Assembly: GCF_016101585.1 (NCBI RefSeq) | Contig: NZ_JACFQG010000001.1 | Coordinates: 496,001 to 560,000 of the forward strand | From: Bifidobacterium polysaccharolyticum | GTDB taxonomy: Bacteria > Actinomycetota > Actinomycetes > Actinomycetales > Bifidobacteriaceae | Direction of reading: 5' to 3' | Length of the DNA stretch: 64,000 nucleotides | Shown here: positions 11,940 through 20,895 of the stretch, one piece after another | Numbering within the stretch: position 1 is the stretch's first letter | Layout: each line of letters begins with the position of its first letter | Made by a program: the position numbers and the translations under genes | Notes under the pieces: generated by a model | Seen by the model: only the letters and a program-made list of their open reading frames with translations | Databases searched by the model: none | What the model was told of the DNA's origin: nothing

Positions 11940-12944
11940 TCAGGCCGTTCTGCTCTTGGGATCCAACGCATCCTTGACCGCGTCACCCATCATGATGAAG
12001 GCCAACACAGTGATGGCCAGGGCTGCGGAGGGATAGAAGAGGACCGAGGGATTGGTGGTCAGGAGGCTCTGGGCCGTCGAGATATCCCCTCCCCAGGAGA
12101 CCACGGTGGAGGGTAGACCGATGCCCAGGAAGCTCAGAGTGGCCTCAGAGACGATGTAGCTACCCAGCGACATGGTAGCCATGACAATGACCGGAGCCAG
12201 TGAGTTGGGCAGGATATGCCGGAAGAGGTTGCGCAGAGGCGTGGAGCCCAAGGCCGTGGATGCGGTATTGAACTCCAGGTTCTTGGCTTCCAGGACGGCG
12301 CTTCGGGTGATACGTGCCATGTTGACCCAGCCGAAGAGGGTCAGGGTCAGGATGATCTTCCACAGTGAGGTGGAGGTACGGAACATCTGCAGGAGCACGA
12401 TGGCACCCAAGATCATAGGGATGGCGAAGAAGATGTCGGTGATGCGGCTGAGTACTGCGTCGACCCAGCCCCCGAAGAATCCAGCGATTGCGCCGATGAG
12501 TCCGCCGAAGACGGTGACCAGGATGGTGGTCATGACGCCGATGGCCACCGAGGTCCGAGCCCCATGGATGACGCGGCTGTAGACATCGCAACCCTGCAGG
12601 TCGAAGCCGAAGGGGTGTCCCGGCCGACCTGGCTCCACAGAGTTGGACAGGTTGCAGGCCATGGGGTCCTGCTTGGCGAAGAGGTTGGGGAAGAGGGCCA
12701 CCAGGATGACCACAATCGCCAGGATTGCAGAGATGATGAAGAGCGGGTTGCGCCTCAGGGTCTTCCAGGCATCGGCCCACATGCTGGTAGGCGGCACGTC
12801 CTCATCCACCGAATCCACCTCGCGCAGTGGCGTCTCGTCAATGGGGGCCACGAACCGCTCCTGCCCCGGCAGGGGGTCCGGGAAGTATACGTGGACCTGG
12901 CTTTCGTTCTGTTCGCTTGACTCGTTCATTGCCGTTTCACTCAT
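11940..12944 (-). CDS. oppC: Oligopeptide ABC transporter permease OppC
   Basis: A permease of about 334 residues with an N-terminal cytoplasmic tail (about 60 residues), the OppC-type N-terminal segment (AWKTLRRNPLFIISAILAIV), an extracellular stretch (HPFGFDLQGCDVYSRVIHGA) and the BPD transport domain with the EAA loop (AASTALGSTPLRNLFRHILP region). It forms the membrane channel with OppB. The frame is open to 12968, overlapping oppB by 8 bases, but ATG 12944 is preferred because GGGAGAGGG lies seven bases upstream. It is second in the oppB-oppC-oppDF order. Confidence 0.93.
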   Translation of the reverse strand: MSETAMNESSEQNESQVHVYFPDPLPGQERFVAPIDETPLREVDSVDEDVPPTSMWADAWKTLRRNPLFIISAILAIVVILVALFPNLFAKQDPMACNLSNSVEPGRPGHPFGFDLQGCDVYSRVIHGARTSVAIGVMTTILVTVFGGLIGAIAGFFGGWVDAVLSRITDIFFAIPMILGAIVLLQMFRTSTSLWKIILTLTLFGWVNMARITRSAVLEAKNLEFNTASTALGSTPLRNLFRHILPNSLAPVIVMATMSLGSYIVSEATLSFLGIGLPSTVVSWGGDISTAQSLLTTNPSVLFYPSAALAITVLAFIMMGDAVKDALDPKSRTA

Positions 12945-12960
12945 AGTCGGTCCCTCTCCC

Positions 12961-13887
12961 TCACGCATACCGGATTCGCGGATCGAGCACTGCGTAGAGC
13001 AGGTCGACCAGGAGGCTGGTGATGACGAAGATCAGGACCAGAATGGTCACGATGGAAACCACCAGGGTGCCTTCGCCCCTCAGGATGGCCTGGTAGAGGG
13101 TGTTGCCCACGCCCTGGATGTTGAAGATGCGCTCGGTAATCATGGCCCCGCCCATGAGTCCACCGATGTCAGCACCCAAGTAGGTGACTACGGGAATCAG
13201 GGAGTTGCGCAATACATGCCGGACGATGACGGATCGGTTGCTCATGCCCTTGGCCCGGGCCGTGCGTACATAATCCTCAGAGATGTTGGAAGTGATCTCC
13301 GTTCTGGTCAGACGGATGATGGAGGCCATGGATACCGAACCCAGCACGATGGCCGGCATGAGCAGATCAATAAAGCCCGGATTGGCTCCCGCCGTGGCTG
13401 GCAGCAGATGCCATTTGACACCAAACAGATACTGAAGGATGAAGCCGGTGACGAAGGTAGGCACCGAAATCAGCAGCAGGGAGAGGACCAGGATGATGTT
13501 GTCCGACCACTTGCCCTTGGTCAGGCCGCCGATGATGCCGAAAATCACACCGAAGATGCCCTCGAAGACGAAGGCCATCAAGGCCAGCTTGATGGTTACC
13601 GGGAAGGCCCTGCCGATCACACTGATCACGGGCTGACCGGCGAAGGTGTTGCCGAAGTTCAGGGTCAGCGCGTTCTTCAGGAAGAGCACATACTGCACGA
13701 TGAAGGGCTTGTCGAGATTATATTCCGAACGTATCTGTGCGGCAACGGCCTGATTGACCGGCTTGTCCCCGAACATGGCGGCCACAGGGTCACCAGGAAG
13801 CGCGAAGACCAGCGCGTATATCAGCAGTGTCGTGCCGAGAACGACGGGGATCATCTGCAGAATACGTCGCAGAAGATATTTTCCCAT
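12961..13887 (-). CDS. oppB: Oligopeptide ABC transporter permease OppB
   Basis: A 308-residue OppB/DppB-type permease beginning MGKYLLRRILQMIPVVLG, the standard first membrane helix of this family. It has six predicted membrane segments and the EAA-type loop with EDYVRTARAKGMS followed by RHVLRNSLIP. ATG 13887 is preceded by AAAGGAG. It lies 190 bases downstream of oppA copy 1, with a strong hairpin in that gap, so it may be expressed at a lower level than the binding protein. Confidence 0.95.
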   Translation of the reverse strand: MGKYLLRRILQMIPVVLGTTLLIYALVFALPGDPVAAMFGDKPVNQAVAAQIRSEYNLDKPFIVQYVLFLKNALTLNFGNTFAGQPVISVIGRAFPVTIKLALMAFVFEGIFGVIFGIIGGLTKGKWSDNIILVLSLLLISVPTFVTGFILQYLFGVKWHLLPATAGANPGFIDLLMPAIVLGSVSMASIIRLTRTEITSNISEDYVRTARAKGMSNRSVIVRHVLRNSLIPVVTYLGADIGGLMGGAMITERIFNIQGVGNTLYQAILRGEGTLVVSIVTILVLIFVITSLLVDLLYAVLDPRIRYA

Positions 13888-13998
13888 CGGCTATTCTCCT
13901 TTGTCATCCGCGACCGGGATCGGCATGGGGATCGGGGCCGCCGCAAAAATTCTTGTTTGAGTCTACCAGCACACCTCAACAGGGGTGTAAGAACACCA

Positions 13999-14033
13999 GG
14001 GCCGGCGCGGAGTAAATCCTTCCGCGCCGGCCC
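13999..14033 (-). terminator. Strong hairpin between oppA copy 1 and oppB
   Basis: A perfect 13-bp GC-rich stem (GGGCCGGCGCGGA at 13999-14011, its complement at 14021-14033) with a 9-base loop lies 45 bases after the oppA-1 stop. There is no clear U tract on the minus strand, so it may be a partial terminator or an mRNA-end stabiliser, both common after solute-binding-protein genes. Confidence 0.65.
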
Positions 14034-14077
14034 GGGCGGTGTCAGTTTTAAGGTGCGGGATTCAGGCTCCCGTCACC

Positions 14078-15739
14078 TCACTTGCTGATGTTGTAGTAAG
14101 CGGGGACACCCTTCCAATTGAAGGAGAATCCCTTGATGTTCTTGGCGGCCACGCCGTTGGAATTCTGGTAGTAGAGCGGGACTGCGGGCAGGTCACGGAA
14201 GAGCAGCTCCTCGGACTGCTGATAGATCTTGTTGGCCTCGTCAATACCCTTGGCGGAGGCTGCCTTGTCCATCAGGTCGTCGAACTCGGGGTTCTTGTAG
14301 TCGCCGTCGTTGGACCCGTTGCCGTTGGCAGCCGAGCTGGCGAAGTTGCTGGACAGATAGCTCTCAGGCGAGGGGTAATCAGGCTGCCAACCGGAGCGGA
14401 AGGCCGAGTCGGTGAACTTGCGGTTCTGCACGTTGGAGCGGAACTCGCTAAAGGTGGGCAGAGGGTTGCCCGAAGACTGGATTCCCAGGGCGTTCTTGAT
14501 GGAGTTGGTGACGGCGTCGTAGATCTCCTTATGGGCACCATCGGCGTTGTAGGCGATCTTGAAGGTATCGCCCTCTCCCCATGGGGAGATCTTGTTGGCC
14601 TCGGCCCAGAGCTCCTTGGCCTTGGACGGGTTGTACTTGAGCACGTCGGATCCCTTGATGCTGGTTGAATAGCCGGGGATGACAGGGGCGGTGAAGTCGT
14701 GGACCTCCTTGGCGGTTCCGGACAGCACTTTTTTGATGATGGTTGGCCGGTCGATGGACATGGAGATTGCCTGGCGACGGAGCTTGCCCTCCTGATCCTG
14801 GCCGAAGTGCTTCATGTAGGTAGGAATGGTGAACATCTGGATGACCGAGCCCGGGTCGTTGATGGCCTGGACCGTGTTGTCGGTCTGGAAGGTCTTGCGA
14901 GCCGAGGCAGGCAGGGTATCCAGCACGTCCAAGTTGCCGGCCTGAACGTCGCGGTAGGCTGCTGTGGCATCGGTGTAAGCGCGGAACTCAACGCCGCCGT
15001 TCTTGACCTTGACGCCGCCCTTGTATGAAGGATCCTTGACCAGCTTAATGGACTTGTTATGCTCCCAGGACTTGAACTTGTAGGGTCCAACGGTCACCGG
15101 CTTCTCGCCGAAGGCCTTGGTGTCCTTGTAGAAGGATTCAGGTAGCGGCGCGAAGGCGGTGTAGCCCACCTGGATGGGGAAGGTGGAAGAGGGCGAGCTC
15201 AGGTCCACGGTGAAGGTCTTGTCGTCGATGACCTTGAGGCCAGACAACTGGGCATCGCTAGGGGTGCCCTCCTTCTGCAGATCGTCATAGCCCTTGATGT
15301 TGGCGAAGAAGCTGGAACCCAGCTGCTTATTGGCGATGCTGGATGCCCAGGACCAGGCCTTGGTGAAGGACTGTGCGGTGACCGGGGTGCCGTCCGAGAA
15401 CTTCCAGCCGTCGTTGATGGTCACCGTGTACTGGGTGTTGTCCTCGTTGGCCTTGATCTGCTTGGCGATCTCGTTGGCTGGCTTGCCCTTGTCGTCGAAG
15501 CGGACCAGCTTGGAGAACATGACGTCGATGGGGTTGCCGCCGCCCACCTCGTTGGTCATGCTGGGGATGAGTGGATTGGCCGGCTCCGGGTTGAAGACCG
15601 AGATCATGGCATCCGAGCTACCACCGTTGGTCCCCTTGGCTGAGGAGTCGGATCCGCCGGAACCGCCGCAGGCGCCCAGCGTGAGCGCCATGACGCACAG
15701 TCCGGCGCCAGCAATGGTCAGGGCCGATTGCTTCTTCAT
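14078..15739 (-). CDS. Oligopeptide-binding lipoprotein, OppA family (copy 1)
   Basis: A 553-residue family 5 extracellular solute-binding protein. It begins with a lipoprotein signal peptide ending in LGAC (Cys24), then a Gly/Ser-rich linker and the peptide-binding fold, including the family motif GWKFSDGTPVTAQSF. Anchored outside the membrane, it delivers peptides to OppBC. ATG 15739 follows AAAGGAAAGAGC. It is the most divergent of three tandem copies; copies 2 and 3 are much closer to each other. It lies nearest the permease genes, so it is probably the original partner. Confidence 0.93.
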   Translation of the reverse strand: MKKQSALTIAGAGLCVMALTLGACGGSGGSDSSAKGTNGGSSDAMISVFNPEPANPLIPSMTNEVGGGNPIDVMFSKLVRFDDKGKPANEIAKQIKANEDNTQYTVTINDGWKFSDGTPVTAQSFTKAWSWASSIANKQLGSSFFANIKGYDDLQKEGTPSDAQLSGLKVIDDKTFTVDLSSPSSTFPIQVGYTAFAPLPESFYKDTKAFGEKPVTVGPYKFKSWEHNKSIKLVKDPSYKGGVKVKNGGVEFRAYTDATAAYRDVQAGNLDVLDTLPASARKTFQTDNTVQAINDPGSVIQMFTIPTYMKHFGQDQEGKLRRQAISMSIDRPTIIKKVLSGTAKEVHDFTAPVIPGYSTSIKGSDVLKYNPSKAKELWAEANKISPWGEGDTFKIAYNADGAHKEIYDAVTNSIKNALGIQSSGNPLPTFSEFRSNVQNRKFTDSAFRSGWQPDYPSPESYLSSNFASSAANGNGSNDGDYKNPEFDDLMDKAASAKGIDEANKIYQQSEELLFRDLPAVPLYYQNSNGVAAKNIKGFSFNWKGVPAYYNISK

Positions 15740-15791
15740 ATATACTGCTCTTTCCTTTAGTTGGTTTCCCGAATCCGCTGCCAGTGCATAA

Positions 15792-15833
15792 GACCCGGGT
15801 ACGGATTCGCTTTGCTGCGAAGCCGGCCGGGTC
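15792..15833 (-). terminator. Hairpin between oppA copies 2 and 1
   Basis: GACCCGG (15792-15798) pairs with CCGGGTC (15827-15833), and inside it TTCGC pairs with GCGAA, giving a two-part stem-loop 36 bases past the oppA-2 stop. A U tract is lacking, so it could be an attenuating or stabilising structure rather than a full terminator. Confidence 0.5.
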
Positions 15834-15868
15834 GGCGACGACGGATTATGCCGTTTCCGGCACGATCA

Positions 15869-17539
15869 TTACTTTTTCTTGGACAACTCCGCAAGGTTCG
15901 CATGGCCGTCCCAGCGCATGACCAATCCCTGCACATTCTTGGCTGACGCACCCTTGTTATTGGAGTAGTAGAGCGGAACCGCAGGCATGTCTTGTAGAAG
16001 GATCTCCTCGGCCTGCTGGAAAAGCTTGTTGGCTTCGTCAGTGTTCTTGGCCTTGGCAGCCTGTTTCAGCAGGTCGTCGAACTTGGGGTTCTTGTAATCG
16101 CCGTCGTTGGACCCGTTGCCGTCGGCAGCCGAGCTGGCAAAGTTGCTCAACAGGTAGCTCTCAGGAGATGGGTAGTCGGGCGACCAGGCCGACCGGAAGG
16201 CTGCATCCTTGTAGGCGCGCTTGTTGACGTTGCCACGGAATTCGCTGAAGGTGGGCACAGGAGTAGCCACTGCATTGATCCCCAACGTATTCTTAATAGA
16301 GTTGGCCATGCCGTCATAGAAGTCCTTGGCACCGCCATCGGCGTTGTAGACCAGCTGGAAGCTCTTGTCAGCAGGCCACTGGCTGATGGCATCGGCCTTG
16401 GCCCAAGCATCCTTGGCCTTCTTGGCATCGTACTTCAAGTTATCGGAACCCTTGAGGTTCTTGGCATAGCCTGGGATGGTCGGTGCGGTGAAGTCGGTAG
16501 GCTGCACGCCCAGACCGCCCAGCACCTTGTCAATCAGCATCTTGCGATCTAGAGCCATGGAGATGGCCTGACGGCGCAGGTGGCCCTCCTGATCCTGGCC
16601 GAAGTGCTCCATGGTGGTGGGGATGGTGAACATCTGCAGGACGGAGCCGGGCTTGTTGTAGCCCTTGACCAAACTGTCGGTCATAAAGGTCTTCTGAGCC
16701 GAAGTAGGGATGGTATCGATCGCGTCCAGGTTGCCTGCTTGTACATCAGCATAGGCCGAGCCGATATCGGTGTATATCTTGTAGTCGATGCCCCCGTTTT
16801 GGATCTTGACATCACCCTTGTAGGAGGTGTTCTTACTGAGCTTGACCATGGTGTTGTGCTGCCAGGAATCGAACTTGTAGGGACCCGAGCTTACAGGATT
16901 TTCACCGTAGGCCTTGGTGTCCTTATAGAAGGAATCGGGCAGCGGGGCGAAGGAAGTGTAGCCCACCTGGATAGGGAAGGTGGAGGAAGGCGAGCTTAGA
17001 TCCACAGTGAAGGTCTTGTCATCTACGACTTTCAGCCCGGACAGCTGGGCATCAGCAGGCGCACCCTCCTTCTGCACATCGTCATAGCCCTTGATGTTGG
17101 CGAAGAAGCTGGATCCAAGCTGGCCATTGTTCACATTGGCTGCCCAGGACCAGGCCCTGGTGAAGGACTTGGCCGTGATGGGAGTACCGTCCGAGAACTT
17201 GCGCCCATCAGCCAGGGTGACCTTGTACTGAGTCATGTCATCATCGGCCTTGATCTCCGAGGCCAGATCATTGTGGGCCTTGCCATGGTCGTCGAAGCGG
17301 ACCAACTTGGAATTGATGGCGTCGACGATCGAACCGCCGCAACTCTCCACAGTATTGCTAGGAATGAGCGGCTGGGCCGGCTCACATCCACGGATTGAAA
17401 CGACAGTATTATTGCCGGACTGGCTGCTGGACGATTGCTGGGCGCCCTTAGTGTCAGAACCACTGCCGCAGCCGCTGGCCAAAAGCGCCAAGGCGCAGAT
17501 AGTGGCGGATACGAGCGTAAGCTGTGAACCCTTCTTCAT
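15869..17539 (-). CDS. Oligopeptide-binding lipoprotein, OppA family (copy 2)
   Basis: A 556-residue family 5 solute-binding lipoprotein: signal MKKGSQLTLVSATICALALL, lipobox ASGC (Cys24), then the binding fold with GRKFSDGTPITAKSF. The frame extends to 17596, but ATG 17539 is chosen because it gives a proper signal peptide and follows AAAGGGAGC. Long stretches are identical to copy 3 (for example KVLGGLGVQPTDFTAP and FASSAADGNGSNDGDYKNPK), so the two arose by recent tandem duplication. Differences are spread over the binding domain and could shift peptide preference. Confidence 0.92.
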   Translation of the reverse strand: MKKGSQLTLVSATICALALLASGCGSGSDTKGAQQSSSSQSGNNTVVSIRGCEPAQPLIPSNTVESCGGSIVDAINSKLVRFDDHGKAHNDLASEIKADDDMTQYKVTLADGRKFSDGTPITAKSFTRAWSWAANVNNGQLGSSFFANIKGYDDVQKEGAPADAQLSGLKVVDDKTFTVDLSSPSSTFPIQVGYTSFAPLPDSFYKDTKAYGENPVSSGPYKFDSWQHNTMVKLSKNTSYKGDVKIQNGGIDYKIYTDIGSAYADVQAGNLDAIDTIPTSAQKTFMTDSLVKGYNKPGSVLQMFTIPTTMEHFGQDQEGHLRRQAISMALDRKMLIDKVLGGLGVQPTDFTAPTIPGYAKNLKGSDNLKYDAKKAKDAWAKADAISQWPADKSFQLVYNADGGAKDFYDGMANSIKNTLGINAVATPVPTFSEFRGNVNKRAYKDAAFRSAWSPDYPSPESYLLSNFASSAADGNGSNDGDYKNPKFDDLLKQAAKAKNTDEANKLFQQAEEILLQDMPAVPLYYSNNKGASAKNVQGLVMRWDGHANLAELSKKK

Positions 17540-17620
17540 TACTGCTCCCTTTATTTGTTTATTGAGTGTCAACGTCACGTCTACAACCAAGGACACTAGG
17601 ATGACCGAACCTCAAAGATC

Positions 17621-17712
17621 CCTGACAGACGTGTAAGCCACAATACGCTATATTCTGGTACGAAGATGTTTCGTAAGGCAAGTCTCATCTCATTAGCCGG
17701 TCTCAGGCCCGT
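17621..17712 (-). repeat. Direct repeat A: duplicated leader upstream of oppA copy 2
   Basis: About 90 bases downstream of the oppA-3 end and upstream of oppA-2 align with 19503-19595 at roughly three quarters identity by eye. Shared blocks include ATTCTG, GATGTTTC and TCTCA followed by GCCCG. Beyond 17712 the sequence still resembles the last codons of xerC (RQ-F-RA pattern on the minus strand). Within it TACGAA and TTCGTA (17659-17675) form a small inverted repeat. The oppA-2 promoter probably lies here. Confidence 0.65.
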
Positions 17713-17758
17713 AGCTGCTCGACGGAAACTCTGGCGCACATAGGGCTGTTCGCAATCA

Positions 17759-19435
17759 TCACTGGTCCTTGGAAAGCTCCGCGAAGATCGGATAACCGTC
17801 CCAGCCCAGACGCATCCCATGGACCTTCTTGGCGGACGCGCCATTGTTGGTGGGGTTGTAGAGCGGCACCGCAGGCATGTCCTGCAGAAGAATCTCCTCG
17901 GCCTGCTGGAAGAACTTGTTGGCTTCATTGGTGTCCTTGGCCATGGCAGCCTGCTTCAGCAACGAGTCGAACTTCGGATTCTTGTAGTCACCGTCGTTGG
18001 ATCCGTTGCCATCGGCCGCAGAGCTGGCAAAGTTACTCATCAGGTAGCTCTCAGGCGAGGGATAGTCAGGCGACCAGGAGGATCTGAAGGCCGCATCATT
18101 GTAAAGGCGCTTTTTGATGTTGCCACGGAACTCACTGAAGGTGGGCACAGGGGTGGCCTCGGCCTTGATGCCCAGCGTGTTCTTGATGGAGTTGGCCATG
18201 CCGTCATAGAAGTCCTTGGAACCGCCATCGGCGTTGTAGAGCATCCGGAAACTCCTGTCAGCAGGCCACTTGCTGATGGCATCAGCTTTTGCCCAGTACT
18301 CCTTGGCCTTCTTGGCGTTGTACTTGATGTTGTCCGAACCCTTGAGGTGCTTGGCATAGCCTGGGATAGTCGGTGCGGTGAAGTCGGTGGGCTGCACACC
18401 CAGACCGCCCAAAACCTTGTCAATCAGCATCTTGCGGTCAATTGCCATGGAGATGGCCTGACGGCGCAGGTGGCCCTCCTGATCCTGCCCAAAGTGTTCC
18501 ATGGCGGTGGGGATGGTGAACATCTGCAGGCCGGAACCGGGTTCGTTATAGCTCTGCACCATGCTATCGGTCATGAAAGTCTTGACAGCAGAGGTTGGAA
18601 TCCTGTCGATCACATCCAGGTTGCCTGCCTGCACATCGGAATATGCCGAACCCATCTCAGTGTAGACCTTGTAGTCGATGCCGCCGTTCTGAACCTTGAC
18701 CTCCCCTCCGTAATCGCTGTTCTTGCTGAGCTTGACCATGGTGTTGTGCTGCCAGGAATCGAACTTGTAGGGACCCGAGCTGACCGGCTTCTCCCCATAG
18801 GCCTTGGTGTCCTTATAGAAGGACTCAGGCAGCGGTGCGAAGGCGCCATAGCCCACCTGAATGGGAAAAGTGGACGAGGGCGAGATGAGGTCCACGGTGA
18901 AGGTCTTGTCGTCGATGACCTTCAACCCGGAGAACTGAGCATCCGCAGGCACACCCTGCTTCTGCAGATCGTCGAAGCCCTTGATGTTGGCGAAGAAGCT
19001 GGCATTCAGCTGGCCGTTGTTCACATTGGCAGCCCAGGACCAGGCCCTGGTGAAGGACTTGGCCGTGATAGGGGTGCCATCAGAGAACTTGCGTCCGTCG
19101 ACCAGGGTGACCTTGTACTGGGACATGTCATCGTTGCCCTTGATCTCCGAGGCCAGATCGTTGTGGGCCCTGCCCTGGTCGTCGAAGCGGACCAGTCTGG
19201 AGTTGATGGCATCAACGACCTGCCCGCCGCAGCTCTCCACTGTGTTGCTGGGAATGAGCGGCTGGGCCGGTTCACACCCATGGACCGAGACCACGGCGTT
19301 GTTGCTGGACCGGCTGCCGGAGGACTGCTCGGCACCCTCGGTGTTGGTACTGCTGCCACTGCCGCAACCGCTTGCCAAAAGCGCCAAGGCACAGATGGTC
19401 GCGGACACGAGCGTAAGCTTTGAACCCTTTTTCAT
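17759..19435 (-). CDS. Oligopeptide-binding lipoprotein, OppA family (copy 3)
   Basis: A 558-residue family 5 solute-binding lipoprotein, very similar throughout to copy 2: signal MKKGSKLTLVSATICALALL, lipobox ASGC (Cys24), a Ser/Asn-rich linker, then the binding fold with GRKFSDGTPITAKSF. ATG 19435 is chosen over the longer frame to 19474 because of the signal peptide and the AAAGGGAGC ribosome site. It is first in the transcription order of the three copies and lies directly downstream of xerC. A 534-residue open frame on the opposite strand (17819-19423) is a shadow of this gene. Confidence 0.92.
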   Translation of the reverse strand: MKKGSKLTLVSATICALALLASGCGSGSSTNTEGAEQSSGSRSSNNAVVSVHGCEPAQPLIPSNTVESCGGQVVDAINSRLVRFDDQGRAHNDLASEIKGNDDMSQYKVTLVDGRKFSDGTPITAKSFTRAWSWAANVNNGQLNASFFANIKGFDDLQKQGVPADAQFSGLKVIDDKTFTVDLISPSSTFPIQVGYGAFAPLPESFYKDTKAYGEKPVSSGPYKFDSWQHNTMVKLSKNSDYGGEVKVQNGGIDYKVYTEMGSAYSDVQAGNLDVIDRIPTSAVKTFMTDSMVQSYNEPGSGLQMFTIPTAMEHFGQDQEGHLRRQAISMAIDRKMLIDKVLGGLGVQPTDFTAPTIPGYAKHLKGSDNIKYNAKKAKEYWAKADAISKWPADRSFRMLYNADGGSKDFYDGMANSIKNTLGIKAEATPVPTFSEFRGNIKKRLYNDAAFRSSWSPDYPSPESYLMSNFASSAADGNGSNDGDYKNPKFDSLLKQAAMAKDTNEANKFFQQAEEILLQDMPAVPLYNPTNNGASAKKVHGMRLGWDGYPIFAELSKDQ

Positions 19436-19502
19436 TGCTGCTGCTCCCTTTAACTGGTTCTCAACCTCGCGCATACACTTCGAAGGTACTGGACTGACGT
19501 AC

Positions 19503-19595
19503 CTTGACTGACATGTAGGCTGCGATACGCCACATTCTGATACCAGGATGTTTCACAGGACAAGACTTGTCTCATTTGCCGAATCTCAAGCCCGT
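19503..19595 (-). repeat. Direct repeat B: leader upstream of oppA copy 3, including the xerC end
   Basis: This region matches repeat A upstream of oppA-2. It overlaps the stop codon and last codons of xerC (ending at 19586). That repeat A also carries xerC-like end sequence indicates that the duplicated unit began within xerC. A promoter-like pair common to both repeats on the minus strand (TTGTCC or TTGCCT, 18 bases, CAGAAT) is possible but unproven. Confidence 0.6.
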
Positions 19596-20518
19596 GGAAA
19601 AGCCTGCCTATATCGGGCCCGCAACTGCTCGATGGAGACGTGGGTGTAACGCTGGGTGGTCCGCAGGGAGGAGTGACCCAGCATCTCCTGAACCTCGCGC
19701 AGGTCGGCTCCCCCATCCAGCATATGCGTGGCTGCCGAGTGTCGCAGGGCGTGGGGGGCGATGTCGGGTACCCCAGCCTGGCCAGCCGCCTGATGAACCA
19801 CCTTACGGACCTGCCGCTGGCCAACCCTGCCGCCAAGCTGACCCAGGAAGAGGGCCTGACCTGCCTTGCGGGCCGCTTTGGCCGTTGAGCCCGCCAGGAC
19901 CGGCCGCCCCTCCCGCAGCCAGCGGTCCAAGGCGCGATCGGCTGGCAGGCCGTAGGGCAGGACCCGCTCCTTGGACCCCTTGCCCAGAACCTTTGCAGTG
20001 CGGCTGTGCCGGTTCACGTCATCCAGGTCCAGTCCGCAGAGCTCGGCCACACGCATGCCCGTGGCGTACAGCAGTTCCAGCATGGCCGCATCGCGCACCT
20101 GCAGGGCCGCCTGAACTTTCTTGTCTTCTCGGGGCTCGACCGGATCCTGGTCAACCGTATCCATCAGGGTGCGGGCCTGGTCATGCGTCAGGATTCGAGG
20201 AAGGTGTTCGGACTGCTTGGGACTGCTCAGGGCCAGGGTGGGGTCGGTCTCGATCCGGCCGTGCCTGCTCAGCCAGCCGAAGAAAGACCTCAGCGCCGCC
20301 GTCTTCCGGGCCATGGTCGAACGGGCGTGAGTGGCTGCCTCGTGGGTCAGCCAGGATCTGATGGCGGCCAGGTCGATCTGGGCAGGGTCATTGATGCCAT
20401 GCAAATGCATCAGATGCAGAAAGCCCGCCAAGTCGGCCCGGTAGGAGCGCACGGTGTTGGGGCTCTTGCCTGCCACCCGGGAAAGATAGTCGGTGAAGTC
20501 CTGCAGATCCTGGTCCAC
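19586..20518 (-). CDS. xerC: Tyrosine recombinase XerC
   Basis: A 310-residue tyrosine recombinase with an N-terminal core-binding domain (KSPNTVRSYRADLAGFL) and a C-terminal catalytic domain. The catalytic residues are visible: Arg in ATGMRVAEL, the HALRHSAATHML box, and His and Tyr in LGHSSLRTTQRYTHVS. Such enzymes resolve chromosome dimers at dif together with a partner, here probably the XerD encoded at 27.9 kb. Start is GTG at 20518 behind AAGGGAG; the frame is open to a TTG at 20557 without a ribosome site. XerC rather than a phage integrase is likely from its length and lack of mobile-element context. Confidence 0.85.
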   Translation of the reverse strand: MDQDLQDFTDYLSRVAGKSPNTVRSYRADLAGFLHLMHLHGINDPAQIDLAAIRSWLTHEAATHARSTMARKTAALRSFFGWLSRHGRIETDPTLALSSPKQSEHLPRILTHDQARTLMDTVDQDPVEPREDKKVQAALQVRDAAMLELLYATGMRVAELCGLDLDDVNRHSRTAKVLGKGSKERVLPYGLPADRALDRWLREGRPVLAGSTAKAARKAGQALFLGQLGGRVGQRQVRKVVHQAAGQAGVPDIAPHALRHSAATHMLDGGADLREVQEMLGHSSLRTTQRYTHVSIEQLRARYRQAFPRA

Positions 20519-20622
20519 TGCGAGCACTCCCTTCACTTGGCTGTGCAGTATGTGCAATACAGTCTAGGCGCTTTCGTCCTCGTCGCAGCCGCAGGTGATA
20601 CTGATCCAGGAGGTGGATGGCC

Positions 20623-20895
20623 ATGCGTTTGCCAGCAACCATACCGGCCGGAGCGCGGCTGGTGGTCAGGATTGCTCTGGGGCCAGACCCGGAAGACGGA
20701 AGGACCAAGTTCCGCGACTACGTAGGGCATGTGGTTGACTGGAACGGACGGCGGCTGATCCTGGACAGGGATCCAGCAGCCAACGGATCGCGTCCCGGGG
20801 AGCGCGTGACCCTCCAAGCAGAAGACATGGTGGCACTGAAGCCGGTTCCGGAACGCCGTTCACCTCGCCCGGACCCTCAGAATTTCAGTCGATGA
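20623..20895 (+). CDS. Small conserved protein of unknown function
   Basis: A 90-residue protein with a compact beta-rich look: RLVVRIALGPDPEDGRT, FRDYVGHVVDWNGRRLILDR, then a charged proline-rich tail (LKPVPERRSPRPD). It resembles a small actinobacterial DUF family that I recall from bifidobacteria, but I do not assign a family number. AGGAGG lies nine bases before ATG 20623 and three before ATG 20617, so the former is preferred. It is divergent from xerC, and its 3' end overlaps the end of tyrA on the other strand by 11 bases. Function unknown. Confidence 0.7.
   Translation: MRLPATIPAGARLVVRIALGPDPEDGRTKFRDYVGHVVDWNGRRLILDRDPAANGSRPGERVTLQAEDMVALKPVPERRSPRPDPQNFSR

Noticed and set aside
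12643-14088. 481-residue open frame opposite oppC/oppB
   Set aside because: Crosses two genes and an intergenic gap on the other strand; no homology and no ribosome site.
17819-19423. 534-residue open frame opposite oppA copy 3
   Set aside because: It is exactly antisense to a well-supported gene, has no ribosome site, and its composition (Gly, Val, His, Leu, Gln rich) is that of a codon-bias shadow.
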